Positions 22,640 to 30,449 of a DNA stretch of 33,251 bases are shown one piece after another (position 1 is the first letter of the stretch; every line of letters begins with the position of its first letter). The notes beneath the pieces are model-generated. The model was not told the origin of the DNA. It searched no databases and saw nothing but the letters and a program-made list of their open reading frames with translations. The stretch is taken from assembly GCA_030699565.1 (NCBI GenBank), contig JAUYLV010000042.1, positions 1 through 33,251 of the forward strand, written 5' to 3'. The position numbers and the translations under genes are program-made. The stretch comes from a bacterium. GTDB lineage: Bacteria > Patescibacteriota > Minisyncoccia > JAUYLV01.

Positions 22640-23584
22640 ATGACGGCAAAGGAGCGGCTTGAACGACTTGGAAGCATCCAGCGCGTTTTAGGCTGGACGC
22701 TTGTCATGAATCTCGCATCATCGGTTATTAAAATTGCATTGGGTTTGACGACCGGAATGTTAATGATCGTCGCCGACGGATTCCATTCATTGGGGGATTC
22801 GCTTTCGAATGTCGTTGGTTTTGTGGGTATTAAGTTTGCCAAGCGTTCACCCGATGAAACGTATGCGTACGGATACGACAAGTTCGAATCGATCGCGACG
22901 ATGATCATTGTTTCGCTCATGTCCGTTACATGCTTTAAGGTTTTTGAGAGCGGCATTGGGCGCCTTATAGCGCCGCACGTCGTCGAGATTCCGTTTTTGG
23001 GCTTTGGGATCCTCGCGATCTCAATGGCGATCAATCTTGCAACCGTCCTCTATGAAGGCGGCGCCGGACGCAAATTAAAGAGCGATCTGCTTATTGCGGA
23101 TGCAAGCGAGACCAAATCCGATCTTTTGATCTCGGGCGGGGTCATGCTTAGCGTGCTGATCATTGCAAAAACCGGCTGGTGGCGGATTGACGGCATTGTG
23201 ACGATGATCATAGGATGTTTCATCCTGCGCGTAATCTGGGAAGTCATATCCCCAACCATTCGGCTGCTTGCGGATGCCCAAGTCGTATCGCCAAAGGCGG
23301 TGATCGATGTGGTTTCCGGCATTGAAGGCGTTGCGTTCTGCCATGCAGTGCGTTCGCGCGGTCGAAAAGACGGATTTTTTCTCGAGTTGCATCTGGGGGT
23401 TGCCAGGGACTTGTCCGTTGAGGAGGCTCATGACCGCGTCTGCCATCGCGTCAAGCACGCATTGCACCAGGCGTTTCCCGGCTTGCGATCGGCGAGCATT
23501 CACATCGAGCCCGATAACGAATCTGCCAAGCAACGCGCCAACAGCGTATTTAAAGGAACCGATCCGTACGATCATGCATCGTAG
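22640..23584 (+). CDS. Cation diffusion facilitator (CDF) metal exporter
   Basis: 314 residues. About six hydrophobic segments and a C-terminal cytoplasmic domain (about 215-290). The first metal motif in helix 2 is ADGFHSLGDS, a His-x3-Asp arrangement. The second, in helix 5, is ADASETKSD, in which Glu replaces the usual His or Asp, so specificity may differ from Zn exporters. It probably exchanges Zn(II), Fe(II), Mn(II) or similar for protons. AGGAGG (22630-22635) is 4 nt before the ATG. Cytochrome c follows after 46 nt. Confidence 0.88.
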   Translation: MTAKERLERLGSIQRVLGWTLVMNLASSVIKIALGLTTGMLMIVADGFHSLGDSLSNVVGFVGIKFAKRSPDETYAYGYDKFESIATMIIVSLMSVTCFKVFESGIGRLIAPHVVEIPFLGFGILAISMAINLATVLYEGGAGRKLKSDLLIADASETKSDLLISGGVMLSVLIIAKTGWWRIDGIVTMIIGCFILRVIWEVISPTIRLLADAQVVSPKAVIDVVSGIEGVAFCHAVRSRGRKDGFFLELHLGVARDLSVEEAHDRVCHRVKHALHQAFPGLRSASIHIEPDNESAKQRANSVFKGTDPYDHAS

Positions 23585-23630
23585 CGCTTCACGGAAGCGA
23601 CAAGACATTCTGCGTTAAGGAGGCAACACA

Positions 23631-23966
23631 ATGAAAGTATCTGTCATGTTCTTTATGGCGGTTATCGCGGTAAGTATGCTTGGGGTCGCGCCTGTCGCAA
23701 CTGCTGACGGCAAAACGGTCTATAATACCAAATGCGCGACATGTCACGGCAAGGACGGAACCGGAAACGCGAAGCTTGCCGCGATGCTGAAGGTTGATGC
23801 CGCAGCGGTCGATCTAACCGATGCAGAGACGGCAAAGAAGACGGACCAAGAACTTGTCCCGATTATCATGGATGGCAAAGACAAAATGCCCGCCTTCAAG
23901 GGAAAGCTTTCGAAGGACGAAGTAAGCGCAGTCGTCGCATACATCAGGACGCTGCAAAAAAAGTGA
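23631..23966 (+). CDS. Small secreted c-type cytochrome
   Basis: 111 residues. Signal peptide with cleavage around ATA-DG (residue 25), one heme-binding CATCHG, and a likely axial Met in KMPAFKGK: a class I mono-heme cytochrome c of the cytochrome_CBB3 type. It carries electrons outside the cytoplasmic membrane and needs a heme-attachment system, none of which is in the window. AAGGAGG precedes the ATG. It is co-transcribed with the CDF gene. Confidence 0.9.
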   Translation: MKVSVMFFMAVIAVSMLGVAPVATADGKTVYNTKCATCHGKDGTGNAKLAAMLKVDAAAVDLTDAETAKKTDQELVPIIMDGKDKMPAFKGKLSKDEVSAVVAYIRTLQKK

Positions 23967-23991
23967 ACGGCGCCTTGCGCGCCTCAACCTG

Positions 23992-24018
23992 CCGCCCGGA
24001 TTAAGGGCGGTTTTTTTT
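23992..24018 (+). terminator. Rho-independent terminator
   Basis: CCGCCC / GGGCGG stem with a 7-nt loop and eight T. Confidence 0.9.
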
Positions 24019-24045
24019 GACGAACATATGTCGTCATGTTATGGT
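24017..24045 (+). promoter_or_regulatory. Promoter overlapping the cytochrome terminator
   Basis: TTGACG (24017-24022) shares its first two T with the T-run; 17-nt spacer; TATGGT (24040-24045). Confidence 0.7.
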
Positions 24046-24094
24046 GAATTCCTGAAATTTTCAGATCCTTGAAAATATATTCGGAGGTGAGACT

Positions 24095-24844
24095 ATGAGC
24101 CGACATTTGAATAATGTCACGATTGCGACGGCGCAAGGCCCGCGAACCTATCAAGAGGACCGCGCGCATTTTCAGCGTATCGAAAAAGGTGATTGTGACG
24201 GTTGGCTTCTTGCCGTTATGGACGGACACGGCGGGGAAGCGGTTTCGGAATATTGCCGCCAGCGCATCGGTGAGTACTTTATGCTGTCGGAGGCGAGTAA
24301 AGCCAAAACTGCGCTTAGCAAACTCATTGCACGCCTTGCGCGAGAAACGGAAAATTTCCGGGCAGGATCCACCATCTCCATTGCCTGTATTTTGGAAAGT
24401 CATCGCAAAGCCGTTATTGCGGTGTTGGGAGATTCCCCGGTTATCGTGCTAGATGGCGCGGGGAAACTGCATGCAAGTCCCGAGCACAACGTCCGATCGA
24501 ATGCGAAGGAGCGGGAAGCCGCCGAAAAGCGGGGCGGCATATATATGGACGGATACATCTATAGTCGCCACGGCGATCTTGGGCTGCAAATGAGCCGCGC
24601 GCTGGGTGATCATAATCTTCATAGCGTTCTTTCACGGGATCCAGAGATATACACGATTGACGATCCGCGCTGGGTGCTTGTTGCCTCGGATGGCGTTGTT
24701 GATCCCGGCCATGCCAATACGGACGTTCTCATACGGGAACTCGAAGTGCAGGCAAAGCGGGGATCGGACGCCGATAGCATCATTCGCTGGACATCGAACC
24801 GCGGATTGCATGATAATGCCACCGCGGTTGCCTGGAGGCGTTAG
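24095..24844 (+). CDS. PP2C-family protein phosphatase
   Basis: 249 residues. Conserved metal-site and core motifs in order: YQEDR, VMDGHGG, GSTISIA, LGDSPVIVLD, MSRALGD, VASDGVVD and HDNATAVAW. It is a metal-dependent Ser/Thr phosphatase, compact, with no extra sensor domain. Partner kinases are not in the window. GGAGG lies 7 nt before the ATG. The next gene overlaps its stop by 1 nt. Confidence 0.93.
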   Translation: MSRHLNNVTIATAQGPRTYQEDRAHFQRIEKGDCDGWLLAVMDGHGGEAVSEYCRQRIGEYFMLSEASKAKTALSKLIARLARETENFRAGSTISIACILESHRKAVIAVLGDSPVIVLDGAGKLHASPEHNVRSNAKEREAAEKRGGIYMDGYIYSRHGDLGLQMSRALGDHNLHSVLSRDPEIYTIDDPRWVLVASDGVVDPGHANTDVLIRELEVQAKRGSDADSIIRWTSNRGLHDNATAVAWRR

Positions 24845-25071
24845 TGGCGGGGAAACATAATGCGGCCGCGGCAAGCCACGAAAAAAATATTACCAAGCTC
24901 ATAGAGCACTTTGGCGGCAAATTAAGCGTCGAAGAAATCAGAAGCATTTATGACGGCGTCCGCATAAAGCTCCAAACTAATGCGACCGTGAAGAACTTTC
25001 TTGCGATCGTTACGTTTCGGCAATCAGAAGAAATCATTATGCGGAAGATTAAATTATTACAAGCCCCGTAG
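24844..25071 (+). CDS. DUF3562-like three-helix protein
   Basis: 75 residues from a GTG that shares its G with the PP2C stop (TAGTG), a translational-coupling arrangement. HEKNITKLIEHFGGKLSVEE followed by SIYDGVRIKLQTNATVKNFL resembles the DUF3562 / three-helix-bundle family, normally about this length. Function unknown; coupling to PP2C suggests a linked role. Confidence 0.65.
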   Translation: MAGKHNAAAASHEKNITKLIEHFGGKLSVEEIRSIYDGVRIKLQTNATVKNFLAIVTFRQSEEIIMRKIKLLQAP

Positions 25072-25093
25072 CATGTGCAGTGCGGGGTTTTTT
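25064..25093 (+). terminator. Rho-independent terminator overlapping stop codon
   Basis: CCCCG / CGGGG stem with an inner GCA/TGC pair and six T; the left arm ends just before the TAG stop (25069-25071). Confidence 0.85.
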
Positions 25094-25272
25094 ACATTAC
25101 ATCCTGCGCAGATGCGCGCGATTACCCGTTTAATCTATTCCAAACTTTCTGTCGGCGAAAGCGCCGTCGGTGTCGAATGCATCGGCGGCTGCCGATTCTG
25201 TGCGTGGCCATATGCATTCCTTGTTGCAGAGTCTTATTCATGGTATGACACATACGTTCTTTAGTATTTCGG

Positions 25273-25278
25273 TATAAT
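25273..25278 (+). promoter_or_regulatory. -10 box of the malic enzyme gene
   Basis: TATAAT, with G/C bases in the extended -10 position and no good -35 box at 16-19 nt. The rest of 25094-25320 holds small G/C-rich hairpins but no gene I can support. Confidence 0.55.
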
Positions 25279-25340
25279 ACGATCCTGCTTTGGAAGGCGG
25301 GTAAGACCTTAAGAATCACATGAAGGGAGAAATTTCAAAA

Positions 25341-26627
25341 ATGATAACCGATAATGACGCGCTTTTGTATCACGAAGGCGATCGTCCCGGAAAAATCCAG
25401 ATCGTACCAACCAAGCCCTGCCTCACCCAGAGGGATTTAAGCCTGGCATATACGCCGGGAGTTGCCGTTCCGTGCCTGAAAATTCAGGAAGATCCCGAGG
25501 CCGCGTATCATTATACGGATAAGGGAAATCTGGTTGCCGTGGTGACAAATGGCACCGCGGTACTGGGCCTTGGCGATATCGGCGCTTTGGCGGGCAAGCC
25601 CGTCATGGAAGGGAAGGGCGTGCTCTTCAAGCGCTTTGCCGGAATCGACGTTTTCGATATCGAGCTTGATACGCACGATCCCGAAGAGATCATTCGGGTT
25701 TGCCAGCTTCTGGAACCCACGTTCGGCGGCATCAATCTGGAGGATATTAAGGCGCCGGAGTGTTTCCGTATCGAAGAGGAACTGAAGAAGACGATGAAAA
25801 TCCCCGTTTTTCACGACGATCAGCACGGAACCGCGATCATTTCGGGGGCGGGACTCTTGAATGCCCTGGAACTTGTCGGTAAGAACATTGCCGACGTTCG
25901 CGTGGTCTTTAACGGTGCGGGAGCCGCGGCGATCGCGTGCGCCGAGCATGTTATTCGCCTCGGCGTGCGGCGTGATCATATCACGCTTTGCGACACCAAA
26001 GGTGTTGTGTATGCGGGCAGAACCAATGGCATGAATCCGTACAAAGAACGCTTTGCGGCCGATACGCCTTTGCGGACGCTGCGCCAGGCTTTCGAGGGTG
26101 CCGACGTGTTCTTCGGTCTTTCGGCCAAGGGAGCCGTAGACCAAGATATGATCCGCAGCATGGCTGTAAAACCCATCGTATTTGCCATGGCCAATCCCGA
26201 TCCGGAAATCACGTACGACGAGGCCATGGCCGCGCGGGACGACGTCATTATGGCGACGGGACGCAGCGACTACCCTAACCAGGTGAATAACGTGCTGGGA
26301 TTTCCGTTCATTTTCCGGGGAGCGCTCGATGTGCGGGCGCGCACGATCAATGACGAAATGAAGATCGCCGCGACCAAAGCGCTCGCGAAACTCGCCAAGG
26401 ATCCCGTTCCGGATTCGGTTTTACACGCCTACGACATCGATCGCATTGCGTTCGGGCCCACATATATCATTCCCAAGCCCTTTGACCCGCGCGTTTTGGT
26501 ATCTGAGGCGTCCGCGGTAGCGGAGGCTGCTATGGCAAGCGGCGTCGCCCAAAAGCCGGTTAACATCGATGCCTACCGTATTCAGCTCGAAAAGCGCGCG
26601 CAACGCCTCGCCAAAGCATTCGACTAA
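25341..26627 (+). CDS. maeB: NAD(P)-dependent malic enzyme
   Basis: 428 residues. Close to the N-terminal catalytic part of Mae[65 protein letters not shown], the nucleotide-binding [11 protein letters not shown], and [20 protein letters not shown]. It oxidatively decarboxylates malate to pyruvate. The phosphotransacetylase-like C-terminal domain of full-length MaeB is absent, as in the shorter bacterial forms. I prefer ATG 25341, with AAGGGAG 11 nt upstream; ATG 25320 is also in frame. It links any C4-acid pool to pyruvate and reducing power. Confidence 0.95.
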   Translation: MITDNDALLYHEGDRPGKIQIVPTKPCLTQRDLSLAYTPGVAVPCLKIQEDPEAAYHYTDKGNLVAVVTNGTAVLGLGDIGALAGKPVMEGKGVLFKRFAGIDVFDIELDTHDPEEIIRVCQLLEPTFGGINLEDIKAPECFRIEEELKKTMKIPVFHDDQHGTAIISGAGLLNALELVGKNIADVRVVFNGAGAAAIACAEHVIRLGVRRDHITLCDTKGVVYAGRTNGMNPYKERFAADTPLRTLRQAFEGADVFFGLSAKGAVDQDMIRSMAVKPIVFAMANPDPEITYDEAMAARDDVIMATGRSDYPNQVNNVLGFPFIFRGALDVRARTINDEMKIAATKALAKLAKDPVPDSVLHAYDIDRIAFGPTYIIPKPFDPRVLVSEASAVAEAAMASGVAQKPVNIDAYRIQLEKRAQRLAKAFD

Positions 26628-26656
26628 GGCGTGTGAATCGAAGCCACGCAAAATGG

Positions 26657-26686
26657 AACCCGTTCGATTATCGAACGGGTTTTTTT
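26657..26686 (+). terminator. Rho-independent terminator
   Basis: AACCCGTTCGA / TCGAACGGGTT, 11-bp perfect stem with a TTA loop and T-run. Confidence 0.95.
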
Positions 26687-26740
26687 ATTCATGCAATTAT
26701 CACCAAGAACGTATAATGTTTTTTAAAGTTGATAAGTAAG

Positions 26741-26930
26741 CTCTGAAAACTTTGTCATTCCGGGCTTGACCCGGAATCCATGGTTTATATCCGCCACTTT
26801 TTATTGGATTCCCCCCTGGGCAGCCATTTATTCACTCGAAACAGGGAAGCTGCCCGTGAAATGCAAAGACATTTGCATTTCACCCTCCGCGGGAATGACA
26901 CAAATACAGCGTTTTTTAATTCAATGTAAT
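26741..26930. repeat. Composite palindromic repeat R2
   Basis: Ends are CTCTGAAAACTTTGTCATTCC on the left and, on the right, GGGAATGACACAAATACAGC continuing to TTCAATGTAAT; the right end equals the left end of R1. It carries the 79-nt inner module (26806-26884) in inverted orientation relative to R3 and R4. Confidence 0.8.
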
Positions 26931-26942
26931 TAACGCATTCTT

Positions 26943-27278
26943 ATGACATTTATCATCCAATGGTTGATTATGACCGTCGCGGTCATAGTAACCGCATATC
27001 TCCTTGCCGGCGTTACGGTTTCAGGCATCGGAGCCGCAGTGGTAACCGCACTTGTGTTAGGGATCATCAATGCATTCATTCGGCCCGTGTTGCTGGCGCT
27101 TACGCTGCCGCTCAATATCCTGACGCTTGGCCTATTTACCTTTGTTATCAATGCGATACTCATTATGCTTGCCGGATCGATCGTTCCCGGATTTGCCGTA
27201 AAGAATTTTTGGTGGGCTCTGCTTTTCAGCATCGTACTGACGATCGTGTTATACGCGATCAACAGCCTCTGGAGTTAG
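26943..27278 (+). CDS. DUF360 / phage-holin-family-4 membrane protein
   Basis: 111 residues with four hydrophobic segments. The family pattern ALVLGIINAFIRPVLLALTL, LPLNILTLGLFTFVINAIL and GFAVKNFWWALLFSIV is clear (PF04020, YvlD-like). It is usually a housekeeping membrane protein despite the holin name; its function is unknown. It starts 12 nt after repeat R2, whose TGTAAT end might supply the -10 box. Confidence 0.9.
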   Translation: MTFIIQWLIMTVAVIVTAYLLAGVTVSGIGAAVVTALVLGIINAFIRPVLLALTLPLNILTLGLFTFVINAILIMLAGSIVPGFAVKNFWWALLFSIVLTIVLYAINSLWS

Positions 27279-27416
27279 TGTTTGTAAAGATTCCGCATTC
27301 ATTATTTCTTCATCCGATGTCGGTTATAGTGAATCCTAGCGCAAGCGCGTGTCCGCCGTTGCCGATGAATGCGGCAGCGCGACATGGCGGCGAAATCCAT
27401 TTGAATAGGAGTGTGC

Positions 27417-27842
27417 ATGTTGAGTAGCCAGCCTTGGATCCTGTATCTCTATGATGAATGTGACATAAGCCCTTTGGTGATCGTGCAAGACATTAATTGC
27501 ATCATCGCCGTAAAAAAACGTCTTGACCAGACCATACCCATTGCCGTGGAACGATTCGATAAAGTAGTGCGTCTTGCGGTTGATGACATCGCAAGCAAGA
27601 AATTTCCCTACGCTACCATAGCGTTTCGCGACTTCATCCCGAAGAAATCACCGCAGAACGCATCCAGCATCAAGTGCATGCTCGATGAAGCCAATAATGA
27701 GCGGTATCGAAAAGGCATGACCGCCGTTGCCGTTATCGACATGGAAGAACTTGGATCGGAAGACGTACTGAAGGTTATTCGCAACGTGCAAAGACGCAGG
27801 ATCATGTCGGTGGATAAGTCAGTAATGATGAAGCCAACTTGA
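27417..27842 (+). CDS. Hypothetical protein
   Basis: 141 residues, not recognised. Soluble, alternating hydrophobic and charged segments suggesting alpha/beta structure (WILYLYDECDISPLVIVQDI, AVDDIASKKFPYATIAF), basic C-terminus. The start is set by AGGAG at 27407-27411, 5 nt before ATG 27417. Confidence 0.6.
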   Translation: MLSSQPWILYLYDECDISPLVIVQDINCIIAVKKRLDQTIPIAVERFDKVVRLAVDDIASKKFPYATIAFRDFIPKKSPQNASSIKCMLDEANNERYRKGMTAVAVIDMEELGSEDVLKVIRNVQRRRIMSVDKSVMMKPT

Positions 27843-27911
27843 AACAAGGCGCTGCGCTGACGTTCTTTCACAGCTCTTTGAGATCTGCTTTCTAGGGCTG
27901 CTAGTATCGAG

Positions 27912-27944
27912 CAAACAAAAGCCGGCATCTTCATGGTGCCGGCT
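27912..27944 (-). terminator. Leftward rho-independent terminator
   Basis: AGCCGGCA / TGCCGGCT with a 9-nt loop. The T-rich run (TTTTGTTTG) appears only when read leftwards, so it ends the small acidic gene at 28030. Confidence 0.7.
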
Positions 27945-28029
27945 CTCACTATCATTATTAATTACCCGTGCAATAATGCGGAAGCCCCGCTTCTCAATTT
28001 AAAGAAGGCGCGTCTTTTTCGTGTTGTCA

Positions 28030-28234
28030 TTATTGATTCGGGTAGATCTGCTTTTCCACTGTTTCCCCAAGGCTTTCGGGACTTTCTTCATCCTTATCCT
28101 TCTTGTCTCCGTCCTTCTCGTCGTCATCCGATGCATCTTGCGCCATAGTGTTTAGGATGATTAATAATAATGGACTTACTATGCCTACTATAAATAGTAA
28201 ACCGCTTTTTGATGAGGTTTTTGTGAGAGGCCAT
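28030..28234 (-). pseudogene. Small membrane protein with acidic tail, 1-nt shift
   Basis: From ATG (28232-28234) the frame begins MASHKNLIK and soon leaves protein-like sequence. One frame over lies a strong hydrophobic segment (GLLFIVGIVSPLLLIIL), then an acidic tail (DASDDDEKDGDKKDKDEE) ending QIYPNQ and TAA at 28030-28032. Dropping one A from the AAAAA run joins them into a 67-residue single-helix protein. An internal ATG (28144-28146) would give the tail alone (38 residues). A leftward terminator lies about 85 nt beyond the stop. Confidence 0.5.
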
Positions 28235-28243
28235 TCTATAAGG

Positions 28244-28422
28244 AACCTCTGAAAAACTAAGTTTTGTCATTCCCGCGAAGGGTGAAATGCAAATGTCTTT
28301 GCATTTCACGGGCAGCTTCCTTGTTTCGAGTGAATAAATGGCTGCCCAGGGGGGAATCCAGCAAAATAAGGCCTCATGGATTCCGGGTCACAAGCCCGGA
28401 ATGACAAAGTTTTTCAGAGGTT
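28244..28422. repeat. Composite palindromic repeat R3
   Basis: Terminal inverted repeat AACCTCTGAAAAACT...TTTGTCATTCC on both ends (left copy has a 4-nt AAGT insertion). The inner 79-nt module (28281-28359) has a 12-bp hairpin GTGAAATGCAAA / TTTGCATTTCAC and a GGGCAGC / GCTGCCC pair. It lies directly upstream of the small acidic gene. Confidence 0.85.
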
Positions 28423-28426
28423 ACTA

Positions 28427-28454
28427 TAAAAAGAGCCCGCAGCTATGTGCGGGC
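28427..28454 (-). terminator. Leftward terminator of the UMP synthase gene
   Basis: GCCCGCA / TGCGGGC with a 6-nt loop and, leftward, TCTTTTTATAG. It is 15 nt past the stop at 28470. Confidence 0.85.
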
Positions 28455-28469
28455 TTGAGTATGCTTAGT

Positions 28470-29783
28470 TCATACGATGAAAAGTTCTTCGGTAAGCAGG
28501 CGATGCACTTCTGCCACCGGATCCGGCGCATCCTTAAGGATCTGCCTTCCCATAACAAGGTAATCGGCGCCGTTTTGGCGCGCGGCAGCGGGTGTGGCGA
28601 TCCGCACCTGATCATTCGCGCTTACTCCAGCCGAGCGAATGCCGGGCGTTACCAGCGTAATATTCGGGTATAGGGCTCTTAAGATTTTTACCTCTTCGGG
28701 CGAACAGACGAGTCCGTGCGCTCCGGCGCGGTGGGCAATGGCGGCCAGTGCCTTTACTTCATCGAGCGGCAAGCGCGAGTATATTTCCTCGCATGTCGCT
28801 TTGTCGAATGACGTAAGCACCGTTACCGCAAGCACCTTCGTTTGCGTGCCTTTTAGCATTTCAACCGCCGCACGGATCATCTTCTCGCCACCCGAAGCAT
28901 GTACCGTAACCGCCCATGGGGGATTTTTCTTCAGGCGCGCGGCAATATTTGCCACGGTACTTTCGATGTCGTGGCTTTTGAGGTCCGCCATGACACGACC
29001 GTATACGGAAAGATCCGGAATAAGGTTTTCGATGCCTTTTTCGAACAAAAGATCATTTACTTTCAAAATACAGCCCGTGGGTCGCAGCCGGTCGATGACG
29101 GAGAGGATTTCATCCCATGATTTGCCGTCCAAAGCCACGATGAGGGGATTTTTTTCTTCGAGCGCTTTATCGCACCGTTCCATGACGCCGAGCACGGAAA
29201 TAAGCTGCTTGCGCACGTCGTGCAAGGTCATACCCGCCCATACGGGGAGGGTAATGCCGTTATCGGCAAAGTTCCTCTGCCAGCCTTGCTGACGGTCAAC
29301 CAGCACGACAAGCGCTTTAATGTCGAGCATCATGCGCTCGCATTCCCGGAACGGCTCTACTTTGGAAGCGCCATCCGTGATGACGTCGTCAATGACGGCG
29401 ACTTTTTCGCCTCGTCGGGGGTTTCCGATGACCTTTGCTTTGGCCACACGGCCAACTTTGGCCTGCTCCCGTATCGTCAGATACGGAATCCCGGTCAATT
29501 GCGCAAGGCTTCCCGCAAAGCAGCTGACCGAATCGGGCACTTCGACAAAACGATCGATGCCGAGTCGTAAGAGGGGATTGCGATAAATCTTTGCTAAATA
29601 ATCGATGGCTTCAGGATAATTTCGGGCGTTGCGCTCGTTGATGTAAATGTCGGTAGTTCCGCCCTTTTTCAAAGGCAGATCGCGCTTGTTGGAGAATTCC
29701 ATCAATTCATATTGCAACAACTTCTGGCAGACTTCCGCCTGTTCGGCGGGGTCGAGCCATGGGGCGCGGGGTGCATAACGCAT
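28470..29783 (-). CDS. pyrE/pyrF: Bifunctional UMP synthase: OPRT-OMPDC fusion
   Basis: 437 residues. Residues ~1-205 are orotate phosphoribosyltransferase, with the PRPP loop VAVIDDVITDGAS at 128-140. Residues ~212-437 are OMP decarboxylase, with Lys241 (KVNDLL), the DxKxxDI triad Asp267-Lys269-Asp272, VTPGIR, and a phosphate-binding MGRQIL near the end. Together they turn orotate into UMP. The order PyrE-PyrF is that of eukaryotic UMP synthase. AAGGAG lies upstream of the ATG, and the gene has its own promoter and terminator. Confidence 0.95.
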   Translation of the reverse strand: MRYAPRAPWLDPAEQAEVCQKLLQYELMEFSNKRDLPLKKGGTTDIYINERNARNYPEAIDYLAKIYRNPLLRLGIDRFVEVPDSVSCFAGSLAQLTGIPYLTIREQAKVGRVAKAKVIGNPRRGEKVAVIDDVITDGASKVEPFRECERMMLDIKALVVLVDRQQGWQRNFADNGITLPVWAGMTLHDVRKQLISVLGVMERCDKALEEKNPLIVALDGKSWDEILSVIDRLRPTGCILKVNDLLFEKGIENLIPDLSVYGRVMADLKSHDIESTVANIAARLKKNPPWAVTVHASGGEKMIRAAVEMLKGTQTKVLAVTVLTSFDKATCEEIYSRLPLDEVKALAAIAHRAGAHGLVCSPEEVKILRALYPNITLVTPGIRSAGVSANDQVRIATPAAARQNGADYLVMGRQILKDAPDPVAEVHRLLTEELFIV

Positions 29784-29824
29784 GAGCTTCTCCTTGTTAG
29801 ATTGTTTAAGAACATCGACGTGGT

Positions 29825-29853
29825 ACTATAGGCGAGTTGTGTTGCACTGTCAA
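29825..29853 (-). promoter_or_regulatory. Promoter of UMP synthase gene
   Basis: Leftward TTGACA (29848-29853), 17-nt spacer, TATAGT (29825-29830). The leader is about 35-40 nt, with a good Shine-Dalgarno site. Confidence 0.9.
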
Positions 29854-29950
29854 TGTATTCCTAAGGAGTTGTAAACGGGAAATGAAAATGTTTTACTCTG
29901 CAGGTTTTGGAAATATCCTTATTACAACAAACAATGGAGCGTAAAATCGT

Positions 29951-30043
29951 ATGGCTTCAAAAATGCGCGATAGCGGATGGTTTGAAGCCGTTGACTGTAT
30001 TATCATTTTCTGTACTACAATACTGATCGTCATGCATCTATAG
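29951..30043 (+). CDS. Very small single-helix membrane protein
   Basis: 30 residues: MASKMRDSGWFEAVD followed by one hydrophobic helix (CIIIFCTTILIVMHL) to the stop. The amphipathic start and clean helix look real, but there is no Shine-Dalgarno site and no homologue I know. The rest of 29870-30571 contains repeats R4 and R5, a terminator-like hairpin and otherwise A/T-rich DNA. Confidence 0.4.
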   Translation: MASKMRDSGWFEAVDCIIIFCTTILIVMHL

Positions 30044-30080
30044 AGTGGATTAGTCGTTTAGTGAACAATACTTATTTTCT

Positions 30081-30217
30081 GTCATCCCCGCGAAAGGTGA
30101 AATACAAATGTCTTTGCATTTCACGGGCAGCTTCCATGTTTCCAATGAATAAATGGCTGCCCAGGAGGGGATTCCTATATTGCAGATTTCAATAGATTCC
30201 CGCTTTCGCGGAATGAC
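30081..30217. repeat. Composite palindromic repeat R4
   Basis: GTCATCCCCGCG at the left, CGCGGAATGAC at the right, and an 80-nt inner module (30096-30175) in the same orientation as R3, with a few substitutions, one of which breaks a pair in the 12-bp hairpin. Confidence 0.8.
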
Positions 30218-30261
30218 AATCAGAAGTCTTTCTCGCGTTTTTCATAAAGCATCTTGTATAA

Positions 30262-30393
30262 TTTTTTGATGTGGATAACCGAACTTTGACTTCTCGTATC
30301 CATATCCGTATACTTGGATCAAATGCGTAAAAAGAGAAAAACAGCAAATAAGTTTTTAAAGGTCGCATGCGCCCCCAGGGGCGTAATTTTTTT
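30262..30393 (+). ncRNA. Possible short transcript ending in a terminator
   Basis: TATAAT at about 30255 could start a transcript that ends at a G/C-rich hairpin, CGCCCC / GGGGCG (30370-30383), followed by seven T (30387-30393). A 29-codon frame from ATG 30322 runs through the terminator and is unlikely to be a gene. Weak evidence for a small RNA; no known class recognised. Confidence 0.25.
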
Positions 30394-30449
30394 ATATGTA
30401 GAAGCGGATTAATATTATATGTACTTTGCATAATGAAGCGCTTCTCTCT

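Noticed and set aside
26741-28422. CRISPR array
   Set aside because: The repeats are few, over 1 kb apart, palindromic and of unequal structure, with no regular spacers or cas genes.
30322-30411. 29-codon frame from ATG 30322
   Set aside because: It is read through a G/C hairpin and T-run that form a terminator; no Shine-Dalgarno site.
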